Shown here one piece after another: positions 9,678-17,972 of a DNA stretch of 64,000 bases (within the stretch, counting starts at the first letter, position 1; each line of letters starts with the position of its first letter). Under the pieces are notes generated by a model, which was not told the origin of the DNA, made no database searches, and worked only from the letters and a program-made list of their open reading frames with translations. Origin of the DNA: Novosphingobium flavum (lineage in GTDB: Bacteria > Pseudomonadota > Alphaproteobacteria > Sphingomonadales > Sphingomonadaceae); contig NZ_JACLAW010000002.1 of NCBI RefSeq assembly GCF_014230315.1, forward strand, positions 124,001 to 188,000. Reading direction: 5' to 3'. The position numbers and the translations under genes were made by a program.

Positions 9678-9854
9678 TCAGCCCAGCGCCGGGTGGCGGC
9701 GGGAGCGGGCGGCAAGGCGATCGCGCAGGACGAGCTTCAGTTTCTTGAGCCGTAGGATTTCCAGCGGATCGGCCCAGCGGCGCGACTGGGCGCGGCGCAG
9801 GAGAGCATCGATCTGCTGGTGACGCTCCAGCAGGCGGAAGGTGAGATCGGACAT
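9678..9854 (-). CDS. Small DUF465 (YdcH-like) protein
   Basis: 58 aa, highly basic and helical: MSDLTFRLLERHQQIDALLR then LEILRLKKLKLVLRDRLA. This heptad-like pattern with the conserved LKKLKLVLRDRL segment is typical of DUF465/YdcH proteins, whose function is not established. A longer frame to 10046 exists, but the upstream part is not protein-like, so the internal ATG at 9852-9854 is used. It lies just upstream of the TerC-family gene and may be co-transcribed with it. Confidence 0.85.
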   Translation of the reverse strand: MSDLTFRLLERHQQIDALLRRAQSRRWADPLEILRLKKLKLVLRDRLAARSRRHPALG

Positions 9855-10188
9855 GGGTTCAACGCTCCTCGTCGAAACAGTTGCTTCGATCGGATGCGCC
9901 GATGCCGGTGGTTCCGGGTCTTTCAGGGGGCAAAAGCCAAGGACCCGGCATCGGCAACATCCGATGCGGTCCGACATCACGAGGCGCACCTGCCACAACG
10001 GGCGGGTCCGGCATCTTGCACAGGGGGGAGGCAAGATGCCGGTCAAGCGCCGCGCCAGAGGGGCCCGGTCCGCCCAACCGAAATGGGAACGGCCGAGCCG
10101 GTTTCAAGAGGGCGGCGACATGCCCCACGGCGGGACAGCGCAATCATATTTGCCCTTTGGCAAGACGGGCGAGCTAGCGTGCCGCGCC
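9855..10188. other. Intergenic region with two strong tandem hairpins
   Basis: This 334-bp divergent gap carries two inverted repeats. The first is GGACC-cg-GCATCGG (9941-9954) pairing with CCGATGC-GGTCC (9961-9972) across a 6-nt loop. The second is CCGGCATCTTGC (10008-10019) pairing perfectly with GCAAGATGCCGG (10031-10042) across an 11-nt loop. Neither is followed by a T-run on either strand. A frame from 10036 reads in phase into the beta-helix gene, but its composition does not look coding. The stems could be operators or structured leader or small-RNA elements. Confidence 0.5.
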
Positions 10189-11142
10189 ATGACCCATCGC
10201 CGCCTCGCTTCGCTTTGCCTTGTCCTTATCGCAGTGGCCGCCGGGGCGGCCGCGCCGCTGCTCGCGCAGAACGCCGCGCCCTATACCGTGGTCGAGAGCG
10301 GCAAGCGCTTTGCCCGGCTGCAGGAGGCGGTCGACGCAATCGGCGGCGGGATGGGCACGATCCGCGTGGCGCCGGGGACCTGGGGCGACTGCGCGGTGCA
10401 GACCGCGGGCGACGTGCTCTACCAAGCGGCCGAGCCGGGACAGGCGACTTTCGCGGGCACGACCTGCGAGGGCAAGGCCGCGCTGGTGCTGCGCGGGCGC
10501 TCGGCCCGGGTGGATGGCCTCGTCTTCGCCAACATGGCGGTGGGCGACGGCAACGGGGCCGGGATCCGGCTGGAGAAGGGCAATCTCGCGGTCAGCCAGG
10601 CGTGGTTTCGGGACAGCCAGCAGGGCATCCTCACCGCGGGCGACCCGGCCGGGACGATCACGGTCGACAAGTCGACCTTCACCCGGCTGGGCACCTGCGA
10701 ATATTCGGGCGGCTGCGCCCACGGGCTCTACATCGGCGACTATGGCGCCCTGACCGTGACCCGCAGCCGCTTCGAGCAGGGGCGCGGCGGGCATTACCTC
10801 AAGAGCCGGGCGGCACGGGTGGCCGTGCTCGACAATTCCTTCGACGATTCGGCCGGGCGCGGGACCAATTACATGATCGACCTGTCCAACGGCGCGACCG
10901 GGCGGATCGCAGGCAACTGGATGGTGCAGGGGCGCGACAAGGAGAACCATTCCGCCTTCATCGCCATTGCCGCCGAGGGCAAGTGGCACCCCTCGGCCGG
11001 GCTGGCAATCGAGGGCAACGACGCCCGCTTCGCGCCGGGCGTGACATGGTCCAGCGTGTTCGTGGCCGACTGGTCGGGCGATGCCCTGCGGATCGGCGAC
11101 AACGCGCTTGGCAAGGGGCTGACCCGCTTCGAGAAGCGCTGA
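10189..11142 (+). CDS. Secreted right-handed beta-helix protein
   Basis: 317 aa from the ATG at 10189. A Sec signal peptide is clear (basic start, LASLCLVLIAVAAGAAAPLLA, likely cleavage after AQNA). The mature part has repeated short strand-turn units (GTIRVAPGTWGDCAVQT, ALVLRGRSARVDGLVFANM, GTITVDKSTFTRL, GALTVTRSRFEQG) typical of a parallel beta-helix with NosD/pectate-lyase-like repeats. No catalytic site can be assigned. It is periplasmic or surface-exposed, possibly carbohydrate-binding. The in-frame upstream extension to 9841 lacks coding character. Two small membrane-protein ORFs follow. Confidence 0.85.
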   Translation: MTHRRLASLCLVLIAVAAGAAAPLLAQNAAPYTVVESGKRFARLQEAVDAIGGGMGTIRVAPGTWGDCAVQTAGDVLYQAAEPGQATFAGTTCEGKAALVLRGRSARVDGLVFANMAVGDGNGAGIRLEKGNLAVSQAWFRDSQQGILTAGDPAGTITVDKSTFTRLGTCEYSGGCAHGLYIGDYGALTVTRSRFEQGRGGHYLKSRAARVAVLDNSFDDSAGRGTNYMIDLSNGATGRIAGNWMVQGRDKENHSAFIAIAAEGKWHPSAGLAIEGNDARFAPGVTWSSVFVADWSGDALRIGDNALGKGLTRFEKR

Positions 11143-11180
11143 CAATTGCCTTGCGCACCGCGAGACCCTACCTTGGCGGC

Positions 11181-11528
11181 ATGATCGCCCGCCTGCCCCG
11201 CCTGTTCACAGTGCGCCTCCTGGCCGCGCTGCTGCTCGCCTGCGTGGGGCTTCAGGCGGGCGCGCCGCTGACCGCGCCGCTGGAGCGGACGCACGGTTCG
11301 GCATTCAGCGCCTCGACTCACGAGGTGGCGCTGGCCGGGCAGCGCCGGGCCGAGACGGTGCGGATCGCGCCGGAAGTGCCGCCGTTGGTGCCGGTGGCCG
11401 TGACCTTGGTGGCGATTACGGTGCTCGCCCTCACCGGCCAGCCCGCGCCGCGGCCGCATTCCACCGGCCCGCCCGCGCGCGACGAGATCGCCCGCCGACC
11501 CTCACCGCGAGCACCGCCCCTCGCCTGA
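11181..11528 (+). CDS. Hypothetical small membrane protein
   Basis: A 115-aa frame from ATG 11181, starting 38 bp after the beta-helix gene. It has an N-terminal hydrophobic segment (LLAALLLACVGLQAGA; signal or TM) and a second one near residues 70-87 (VPVAVTLVAITVLAL). A Pro/Arg-rich tail follows. There is no strong ribosome-binding site and no family I recognise. Position and hydrophobic pattern support a real gene, but composition alone could mislead. Confidence 0.45.
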   Translation: MIARLPRLFTVRLLAALLLACVGLQAGAPLTAPLERTHGSAFSASTHEVALAGQRRAETVRIAPEVPPLVPVAVTLVAITVLALTGQPAPRPHSTGPPARDEIARRPSPRAPPLA

Positions 11529-11569
11529 ACCTGTCGAACCCACCGTTCCACACGTTCAGGACTGAAAAC

Positions 11570-11866
11570 ATGACCGAATCCATCGACGCCGCGCGTGCGC
11601 GGCGGCGGGTGCAGATCGAACAGGCACTTGCAAAATACCCGCACCTCTCGCCCGAGGGGCTCAGGGAACTGACCGACTACTTCGCCCGCGAAGCCTCTGC
11701 CCTCGACGTGGGCCTGATCGCCTCCAACGAGGCCATCGCCGCGCCCTACCGCCAGTTCCGCGCCGAGCGGATCGATCCGCTCAAGGGGCGGGACTGGTTG
11801 GTGGGGATGGTGATCGCACTGGCCGTTGCCGCCGTGGTGGCCGCGCTGTTGTGGCGGGCTTTCTGA
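11570..11866 (+). CDS. Hypothetical tail-anchored small protein
   Basis: 98 aa. The N-terminal 75 residues are soluble and helical (RARRRVQIEQALAKYPHLSP, LTDYFAREASALDVGLIASN), followed by a C-terminal transmembrane helix (LVGMVIALAVAAVVAALLW) ending at the terminus. It therefore probably sits in the inner membrane with its N-terminus in the cytoplasm. I recognise no named family. It lies on the same strand as the two upstream genes and is followed by a dispersed-repeat palindrome at 11891. Confidence 0.65.
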   Translation: MTESIDAARARRRVQIEQALAKYPHLSPEGLRELTDYFAREASALDVGLIASNEAIAAPYRQFRAERIDPLKGRDWLVGMVIALAVAAVVAALLWRAF

Positions 11867-11890
11867 GGGCGACAAGCACAGCATCTGCAT

Positions 11891-11986
11891 CGTCATTGCG
11901 AACGACCGCAGGTCGCGTGGCAATCCAGGGCCGCTGCACACAGCCGCACTGGATTGCCGCGGGGCTTGGCCCCTCGCAATGACGAG
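11891..11986. repeat. Intergenic palindromic repeat, sphingomonad type
   Basis: Perfect 12-bp terminal arms TCGTCATTGCGA (11891-11902) and TCGCAATGACGA (11975-11986) enclose a second matched pair, GGCAATCCAG (11920-11929) and CTGGATTGCC (11950-11959). The whole element folds as a long interrupted hairpin. TCATTGCGA...CAATCCAG palindromes are dispersed in many sphingomonad genomes (recollection, not searched). It sits between convergent genes (11570 and ribA), where it could act as a bidirectional terminator. Confidence 0.75.
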
Positions 11987-12017
11987 CGCTTCAGTTCAGG
12001 CGCACGATGCCCCGCGG

Positions 12018-13087
12018 CTACTTCAGGATGTGCCCGGTGCGCTCACGCTTTGTAGCGAGGTAGTGCTCGTTGTGCGGGTTGGCCGGGAGCTGGTGCGGGA
12101 CGCGCTCGGCCACGGTCACGCCGACCGCTTCGAGCGCGGCGACCTTGGCCGGGTTGTTGGTCATCAGGCGGATCACGCGGACGCCGAGCAGTTCGAGCAT
12201 CCGAGCAGCGACGGGAAAATCGCGCGCTTCGGTGGGGAGGCCGAGGCGGTTGTTGGCGTCGACCGTGTCGAAGCCGAAGTCCTGCAGCCGGTAGGCGCGC
12301 AGCTTGTTGATCAGGCCGATGCCGCGCCCTTCCTGGCGCAGGTAGAGGAGGACGCCCCAGCCGCCGCTCTCGGCCTCGGCGGCCATGGCGGCGAGCGCGG
12401 CGTGCAGTTGCGGCCCGCAATCGCACTTGAGGCTGCCGAGAATATCGCCGGTGAGGCATTCGGAGTGGAGGCGGACGAGGGGCGCGCGGTCCCCGTTCTG
12501 CTGACCGATGACGAGGGCGACATGTTCGCGCAGGTCGTCCGCCGCGCGGAAGGCGACGATCTCGGCCTGCTCGGCGGCCTCGACCGGCAGGCGGGCGCGG
12601 CTCGCCACGACGAGGTGTTCGGGCGCCTTCCACGCGGCGAGGTCGGTGGATGCAACCTGCGTGGCCTCGTCCTGCGGCTCCGGCGGGGCGAGGAAGGCGG
12701 GAAGGATACCGGCGAGGCGGGCCAGTTCCATCGCGGTGCGGGCGGCCTCGGGATGGGCCAGCGGCTCGGCGGCGAAGGGGCCCTTCATCGGAAAGCGCAG
12801 GTCGAGCGCGGGATCGGCGAGAACGCGGGCATCGGCAAGGGTGAAAGGCTCGGCCCCGCGGATCAGGACCGGGGCCTCGGGCACGGCGGCCTCGCGCTGG
12901 TTGGCGAGCTTGAGGGTGACCGCGCGGGCGGCCGAGATCAACATGCGCGGGGCGGCGAGATCCGGCCCGAAGCCGGTTTCGGCCGCGACGAGGTGAAGAA
13001 CGCCGTCGACCGTGACCGGCCAGCCGTGTCGCAACGCATCGAGCGCGAGGGCGACGCGGCGCGCCGGCCCCGGACCCGGCGCTGTGG

Positions 13088-13091
<4 letters not shown>
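12018..13091 (-). CDS. ribA: GTP cyclohydrolase II with degenerate RibB-like N-terminal domain
   Basis: 357 aa from the GTG overlapping the xthA stop. The C-terminal half is GTP cyclohydrolase II: zinc cysteines in SECLTGDILGSLKCDCG (about residues 205-222), YLRQEGRGIGLINKLRAY, and DANNRLGLP. It opens GTP to start riboflavin synthesis. The first 150 residues resemble DHBP synthase in outline (LADPALDLRFPMKG, HPEAARTAMELARLAGILPA) but lack the acidic DDEDRENEGD-type active site, so RibB activity is unlikely. The longer frame to 13259 is antisense to xthA. Confidence 0.88.
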
Positions 13092-13879
<788 letters not shown>

Positions 13880-13929
13880 AGACCGCCTTTAGGCAGCGCC
13901 CGCGCGATTTACCAGTGCGAGGCGCGACC

Positions 13930-14072
13930 GCGTTTGGGTGAGATTTGGCTCAGCCCGGAGCGAAAACGGTGACGGCCGAGAACCGGAGCGGAGCGTACTT
14001 CAGTACGTGAGCACCGGAAGCGCAGGAGGCCGCCGTTTGCAGCCCGGGATCAGCCAAATATCGCCCAAACGC
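13930..14072. repeat. Long inverted repeat, probable dispersed intergenic element
   Basis: GCGTTTGGGTGAGATTTGGCT (13930-13950) and AGCCAAATATCGCCCAAACGC (14052-14072) pair with 2 mismatches in 21 bp around a 101-bp interior. The interior has its own self-complementary pieces (GTACTTCAGTACG near 13995). The architecture, defined ends and internal structure suggest a small non-coding repeat unit rather than an operator. Copy number elsewhere in the genome cannot be assessed here. Confidence 0.65.
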
Positions 14073-14111
14073 AAAAGAGCCTTGGCGTCGGGGGCAGTGA
14101 CACCAAGGCTC
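14073..14111 (-). terminator. Rho-independent terminator (minus strand)
   Basis: Read on the minus strand, GAGCCTTGG (14111-14103) pairs with CCAAGGCTC (14085-14077), extended by GTC/GAC with one mismatch, and is followed by TTTT (14076-14073). It would stop transcripts leaving the lolA-like gene, although it is about 190 nt beyond that stop codon. Confidence 0.7.
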
Positions 14112-14300
14112 CGTTTGCGTTCGTCACGCTGTAACAAGCCGGGTACGATGGAGGCATGGGCAACAGGGGGGAAACCCGCCTCGCTCCGTCTTGTTGAGAA
14201 CCGTTATAAGGTTCGCGCCTTGCTCCCGGGTGAACGAAACCTGCAGGTTTGTCGCGGTTTGTCGCTCGTATGGGGCGCCGTCGCGACCAGCGGTTGCGCC

Positions 14301-14972
14301 CTATCGACGGCCTGCGGGACGCGGATCGACGAATCGGAAGGCATTGTCGGAAACGGCCATGCCGTAGCGCTGGTTGCCGAGGCGAATCGTCGTGCGCTGG
14401 TTCTGGGAATCGAGCGCGACCCACGAGATCAGTTCCAGCCCGCCGGGCGCCCCGGCCTTGCGGCGGAAGATCAGGGTGATCACGCCATATTCGGGGTGAG
14501 ACCGATCGCGCACCTCGATCGCAACCACGCCCGGATCGGACGAGGGCTGGAGCGTGCCGAAGCGCTTCACGTCGCGGCGCGGATCGAGCAGGGCGCCGAG
14601 CGGACTGTTGCCGATCGGCCAGCGCTGGACCTGGCGGACCTCGTAGTCGACCATGGTGAGGGCCTTGCCATCACCGACGATCAGCATCGGCACGCCCTTC
14701 TGGTATTCGAAGCGAATCCGGCCCGGGCGCTTGATCGTGAGCTTGCCGGCGATGGCGCGGCCAGCGCGGTCGGTCTGCAGGAAATCGGCCTGCATCGTGG
14801 TGATCGCGCGCAGGGCCTCGACCGCGCGGTCGAGGTCGTTCTCGCCCTGGGCCGCGGCGGGCGCGGCCAAAGCAACGAGACCGCCGGCCAGCGGGAGCGG
14901 CGCAGACACGGCAAGCGCCGCGGAGACCGCGGCGCCCGGGAAGATGCGAAGTCTGGAAATCAAGCGGTTCAT
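14301..14972 (-). CDS. LolA-like outer-membrane lipoprotein carrier protein
   Basis: 223 aa from the ATG at 14970-14972, chosen over the upstream ATG (14996) because a basic signal peptide (MNRLISRLRIF, hydrophobic run, ALAAPAAAQ) begins there and a GAGGG motif precedes it. The mature part follows the LolA half-barrel pattern: LRAITTMQADFLQTDRAG, LTIKRPGRIRFEY, PMLIVGDGKALTMVDYEV, QVQRWPIGNSPLGALL. It would carry lipoproteins across the periplasm; a LolA-like paralogue with another ligand is possible. Confidence 0.85.
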   Translation of the reverse strand: MNRLISRLRIFPGAAVSAALAVSAPLPLAGGLVALAAPAAAQGENDLDRAVEALRAITTMQADFLQTDRAGRAIAGKLTIKRPGRIRFEYQKGVPMLIVGDGKALTMVDYEVRQVQRWPIGNSPLGALLDPRRDVKRFGTLQPSSDPGVVAIEVRDRSHPEYGVITLIFRRKAGAPGGLELISWVALDSQNQRTTIRLGNQRYGMAVSDNAFRFVDPRPAGRR

Positions 14973-15011
14973 CCTCTTTCCCTCGGGGACGAGCATTGAA
15001 CCATCACTGAA

Positions 15012-15041
15012 CCCGCCCGGTTCCTAAGGTTCAGGCGGGCA
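15012..15041 (-). terminator. Possible hairpin terminator after rpmG
   Basis: CCCGCC and GGCGGG arms flank an internal GGTTC/GAACC-type pairing just beyond the rpmG stop. On the minus strand it is followed only by TTCAG, not a clean T-run, so its efficiency as an intrinsic terminator is doubtful. Confidence 0.35.
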
Positions 15042-15047
15042 GCGAGA

Positions 15048-15215
15048 TCACTTGATCTTGGCTTCCTTGAACTCGACGTGCTTGCGCACGACCGGATCGT
15101 ACTTCTTGAAGGTGAACTTCTCGGTCGAGTTGCGCGGGTTCTTCTTCGTGACGTAGAAGAAGCCGGTATCAGCCGTGGAAACCAGGCGGATCTTGACGGT
15201 TGCGGGCTTCGCCAT
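15048..15215 (-). CDS. rpmG: 50S ribosomal protein L33
   Basis: 55 aa, too short for most ORF filters. The sequence [20 protein letters not shown] followed by [11 protein letters not shown] and [14 protein letters not shown] is a textbook L33 of the Cys-free alphaproteobacterial type. The CXXC pairs of the zinc-ribbon L33 version are absent. It sits alone between the lolA-like gene and ppk2, all on the minus strand. Confidence 0.95.
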   Translation of the reverse strand: MAKPATVKIRLVSTADTGFFYVTKKNPRNSTEKFTFKKYDPVVRKHVEFKEAKIK

Positions 15216-15348
15216 GGCGACGCGTTCCTAAAGCAAGCAGTAAAACAGAATCGGACGGACACAGCGGAGGTGCCGCCCGGCAAGGCCGCCGCCCTTGGGC
15301 AAGAATCAGGGCAAAGTCAAGCAAGAGGGGCGCTGCGCACGCGCCTTT

Positions 15349-16125
15349 TCATGGCTCGAAGGGTTTGAGCGGCTTGATCCGGCCGCACTTTTCCTTGCGC
15401 GGCGGCTCGGCGAGCGGGGCCAGTTCGAGCGGGGGCTCCTTCACGTCGAAATCGGGCAGGCGATCGAGCAGGTCGCGAATCAGGGTGAGGCGGCCGCGGC
15501 GCTGGTCGTTGAAATCGACCAGGGTCCAGGGCGCGTGATCGGTGTGCGTGGCCTTGAGCATCGCTTCGCGCGCCTTGGTATAGGCGGCGTATTGCCCGCG
15601 TGCCTCAAGGTCGATCGGCGAGAGCTTCCAGCGCTTGAGCGGATCGGCCAGCCGCTCGGCAAAGCGCTCCTCCTGCTCGGCCTGATCACAGGTCAGCCAG
15701 TATTTGAACAGGCGGATGCCATCGCCGGTCAGCAGTTTCTCGAAACTCGGCACGGCATCGAGGAAGGCGTTGACCTGCTTCTTCTTCGCAAAGCCCATCA
15801 CCTTCTCGACCCCGGCGCGGTTGTACCACGAGCGGTCGAACAGGACGATTTCGCCGGCCGTGGGCAGGTGGGCGACGTGGCGCTGGAAATACCATTGTCC
15901 GGCCTCGCACTCGGTCGGCTTGCCAAGCGCGACGATGCGGCAATGGCGCGGGTTGAGCCTTTCGGAAATGGCGTGGATCGCCCCGCCCTTGCCCGCCGCG
16001 TCGCGCCCCTCGAACAGGATGACGATGCGCTCGCCGGAATGTTCGACCCAGCGCTGCATCTGTTCCAGTTCCTGCTGCAATGCGCCGAGCAGGTCTTCGT
16101 ACTGGTGCTGCTTGAGCTTGCTCAC
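15349..16125 (-). CDS. ppk2: Polyphosphate kinase 2 family protein
   Basis: 258 aa from a GTG (16123-16125) preceded by GGAGG about 10 nt upstream; an ATG at 16170 or 16215 would only add a non-conserved leader. A single PPK2 domain: Walker A GRDAAGKGG at about 40-48, lid residues in NPRHCRIVALGKPTECEAGQWYFQRH, and Walker B FDRSWYNRAGVE near 105. It transfers phosphate between polyphosphate and nucleotides. The one-domain class I layout fits ADP/GDP phosphorylation, but direction and nucleotide preference are not readable. Confidence 0.92.
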   Translation of the reverse strand: MSKLKQHQYEDLLGALQQELEQMQRWVEHSGERIVILFEGRDAAGKGGAIHAISERLNPRHCRIVALGKPTECEAGQWYFQRHVAHLPTAGEIVLFDRSWYNRAGVEKVMGFAKKKQVNAFLDAVPSFEKLLTGDGIRLFKYWLTCDQAEQEERFAERLADPLKRWKLSPIDLEARGQYAAYTKAREAMLKATHTDHAPWTLVDFNDQRRGRLTLIRDLLDRLPDFDVKEPPLELAPLAEPPRKEKCGRIKPLKPFEP

Positions 16126-16269
16126 GGCGAGGGCCCCTCCGACCAATTTTTTCCGAGGGCCAGCATGCCGCATTGGCGCGGCCGCGCAATGGGAAAGGGA
16201 AAGGCTGCAGAACAAGGAAAAGGCCGGCGGCGCCTGCGCTGCCCGCCGGCCCGAACCGTTGGTGCCGGG

Positions 16270-16554
16270 CTATTCGGGCGCCTTGTCCTTCTTGTCGGCC
16301 GCGTCTTCCATCGCATCGGCCTTCTTGTCGCCGGCAGCGCGAACCGCATCGGCCTTGTTCTCGAGCGCGTCTTCGGCCGCGCCGCTGGTGGCATCGGCGG
16401 CGGCGTCGAGCGTATCGGCCGCGGCGTCCGATGACGCGCGCACGGCGGCGGCCTGGTCCTCGGCGGCATTTTCGGACTTGCTGTCACAGCCGGCCAGCCC
16501 CAGCCCGAGAGCGGCCACACCGGCCATCATCATCGCCTTGTTCACGATCTTCAT
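16270..16554 (-). CDS. Ala/Asp-rich lipoprotein
   Basis: 94 aa. MKIVNKAMMMAGVAALGLGL leads into AGC, a good lipobox with lipidated Cys at about residue 23. The mature chain is low-complexity helix (AAADTLDAAADATSGAAEDA, NKADAVRAAGDKKADAMEDAAD), resembling the amphipathic repeats of LEA-like or entericidin-adjacent stress lipoproteins. A longer in-frame ORF to 16935 is antisense read-through of the neighbouring gene and was rejected. It begins 20 nt beyond the glsB-type terminator, so expression may rely on read-through. Confidence 0.75.
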   Translation of the reverse strand: MKIVNKAMMMAGVAALGLGLAGCDSKSENAAEDQAAAVRASSDAAADTLDAAADATSGAAEDALENKADAVRAAGDKKADAMEDAADKKDKAPE

Positions 16555-16573
16555 GACGTTCCTGTCCTTTCCC

Positions 16574-16610
16574 ATAAAAAAGGGACGGCAGCCTGTGCTA
16601 CCGTCCCTTG
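16574..16610 (-). terminator. Strong Rho-independent terminator after the GlsB-type gene
   Basis: On the minus strand AAGGGACGG (16609-16601) pairs perfectly with CCGTCCCTT (16588-16580), with a 12-nt loop and a T-run at 16581-16576. It ends the 16635-16904 transcript and lies immediately before the lipoprotein gene start at 16554. Confidence 0.85.
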
Positions 16611-16634
16611 TGTGTTGCCCCGTCAGGCCCGCGC

Positions 16635-16904
16635 TTAGCGAACCGAACCGCGGCGAACGAGGTTCACGATCGCAAGCAGCACCACCGCGCCGAGGAACGA
16701 CACGAGCAGCGAGCTGGCGCTGAAATCGCCCGACATCACGTTGCCGCCGCCGATCAGCGGATTCAGGATGAACCCGGCAAGAACGGCGCCGACGATGCCG
16801 ACGATTACATTGAGGAAAATACCCTGCTGGGCATCGGTGCGCATGACGATGCTGGCAAGCCAGCCGAGAATGCCGCCGACAATAATAAGAATGATCAGGC
16901 CCAT
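16635..16904 (-). CDS. GlsB/YeaQ/YmgE-family stress membrane protein
   Basis: 89 aa with three hydrophobic helices rich in glycine (LIILIIVGGILGWLASIVMR, GIFLNVIVGIVGAVLAGFIL, LVSFLGAVVLLAIVNLV). This matches the transglycosylase-associated (Tag/YeaQ) family, often general-stress induced in proteobacteria; the biochemical role is unknown. An EcfG-type promoter (16951-16977) lies about 45 nt upstream and a strong terminator follows, so it is probably a monocistronic stress gene. Confidence 0.9.
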   Translation of the reverse strand: MGLIILIIVGGILGWLASIVMRTDAQQGIFLNVIVGIVGAVLAGFILNPLIGGGNVMSGDFSASSLLVSFLGAVVLLAIVNLVRRGSVR

Positions 16905-16950
16905 GACGAATTTCCTTGTGCTGTTGGCAGCTCAAAGCTGTCTGACACGG

Positions 16951-16977
16951 AAACTCGCCTGTTCGTCGCTCGGTTCC
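16951..16977 (-). promoter_or_regulatory. Putative EcfG general-stress-response promoter
   Basis: On the minus strand GGAAC (16977-16973) is followed after 18 nt by GTTT (16954-16951). This fits the alphaproteobacterial EcfG pattern GGAAC-N16/17-nGTT. It would start transcription about 40 nt before the ATG of the YeaQ-type gene (16904), a family commonly in the EcfG regulon. Confidence 0.55.
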
Positions 16978-17043
16978 CGAAGGCGCGACGAAGCGAGTGG
17001 AGCATTGCTCCTCCTAACTTGCGACGATGCGGCGAATATTTGT

Positions 17044-17856
17044 TCAGCGCGCCAGCAGAAAGGCCGCGCCGGCAAGCCCGGCGACGATCCGGTACCATGC
17101 GAACGGCTTGAAACCGTGGCGGCTGATATAGGCGACGAAGCCCTTGATCACCGCCAGCGCGACCACGAAGGACACGGCGAAGCCGATGGCGATCTCATAC
17201 CAGCCGACCGGACCGGCGCCTTGCATCAGCGCTTCCTTGTTGTCGTGCAGTTCCAGCACCGTCGCGCCGAGCATGGTCGGCACGGCGAGGAAGAAGCTGA
17301 ACTCGGCCGCCGTGCGCCGCTCGATCCCCATGGCGAGGGCGCCCATGATCGTCGCGCCCGAACGGCTGATGCCGGGGATCATCGCCACGCACTGGACAAG
17401 GCCGACGCCGAGCGCCTGGCGCATCGGCAACTGGCCGATCCCGCTGGCCGGGCCGGGCTTGGCCGCACGCTCGATCACCAGGATCGCCACGCCGCCCACG
17501 ACCAGTGCGCCGCAGACCACCAACGGGCTGCCGAGCAGGACATCGATGTACTTCTTCATGGCAAGGCCGATCACCACCGAGGGCAGGAAGGCCAGCAGCA
17601 GGTTGCGCAGGAACTTCAGGCTCAGCGGCTCAAGCCGCAGCACGCCCCAGCCCACGGCCCAGAACGTGCGCCAATACTGCACCACGACCGCGAGGATCGC
17701 GCCGAGCTGGATCACCACGTTGAACACCTTCCACGTATCGGCATCGAAACCGAACAGCTCGGTGGCGAGGATCAGGTGGCCGGTGGAGGAAACCGGAAGG
17801 AATTCGGTCAGCCCCTCGACAATGCCGAGCAGGATGGCGGTGATGGTCAGCGTCAT
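17044..17856 (-). CDS. uppP: Undecaprenyl-diphosphatase
   Basis: 270 aa with multiple TM helices. The BacA/UppP signature motifs are intact: EGLTEFLPVSSTGH at about residues 14-27 with the catalytic Glu, and PGISRSGATI near 170 with Ser and Arg of the active site. It recycles undecaprenyl pyrophosphate to the lipid carrier used for peptidoglycan and for the surface glycans encoded further along. The stop is close to the 5' region of the YeaQ-type gene. Confidence 0.95.
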   Translation of the reverse strand: MTLTITAILLGIVEGLTEFLPVSSTGHLILATELFGFDADTWKVFNVVIQLGAILAVVVQYWRTFWAVGWGVLRLEPLSLKFLRNLLLAFLPSVVIGLAMKKYIDVLLGSPLVVCGALVVGGVAILVIERAAKPGPASGIGQLPMRQALGVGLVQCVAMIPGISRSGATIMGALAMGIERRTAAEFSFFLAVPTMLGATVLELHDNKEALMQGAGPVGWYEIAIGFAVSFVVALAVIKGFVAYISRHGFKPFAWYRIVAGLAGAAFLLAR

Positions 17857-17972
17857 GGGCCGGGGTCATGCCGGGCGCCGCGCCCGAGCGCAAGCGCAGG
17901 AACGGCGCATTACGGTAATGTCATCCGCCGCGGCGCCCAAATGCCCCACGCGGGCATTTTCCGAACGAGCTC

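Larger units (their letters stand above)
13880..14300. other. 421-bp intergenic region with a large palindrome and a terminator
   Basis: Between xthA and the lolA-like gene, both on the minus strand. It contains a long inverted repeat (13930-14072) and a minus-strand terminator hairpin (14073-14111). The remaining 190 bp (14112-14300) has only weak ORFs. One antisense-like frame (14050-14424, minus) overlaps the 3' end of the lolA-like gene but has no coding signature. The xthA promoter should lie at the low-coordinate end; no convincing -35/-10 was picked. Confidence 0.5.

Noticed and set aside
9819..11528. A 569-codon frame over the beta-helix gene and beyond
   Set aside because: The beta-helix protein is in another frame with a signal peptide; only the tail (from 11181) of this frame is kept as a small membrane protein.
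14050..14424. A 124-codon minus-strand ORF overlapping the lolA-like 3' end
   Set aside because: The sequence crosses the terminator and repeat, is Arg/Pro-rich, and has no recognisable family.
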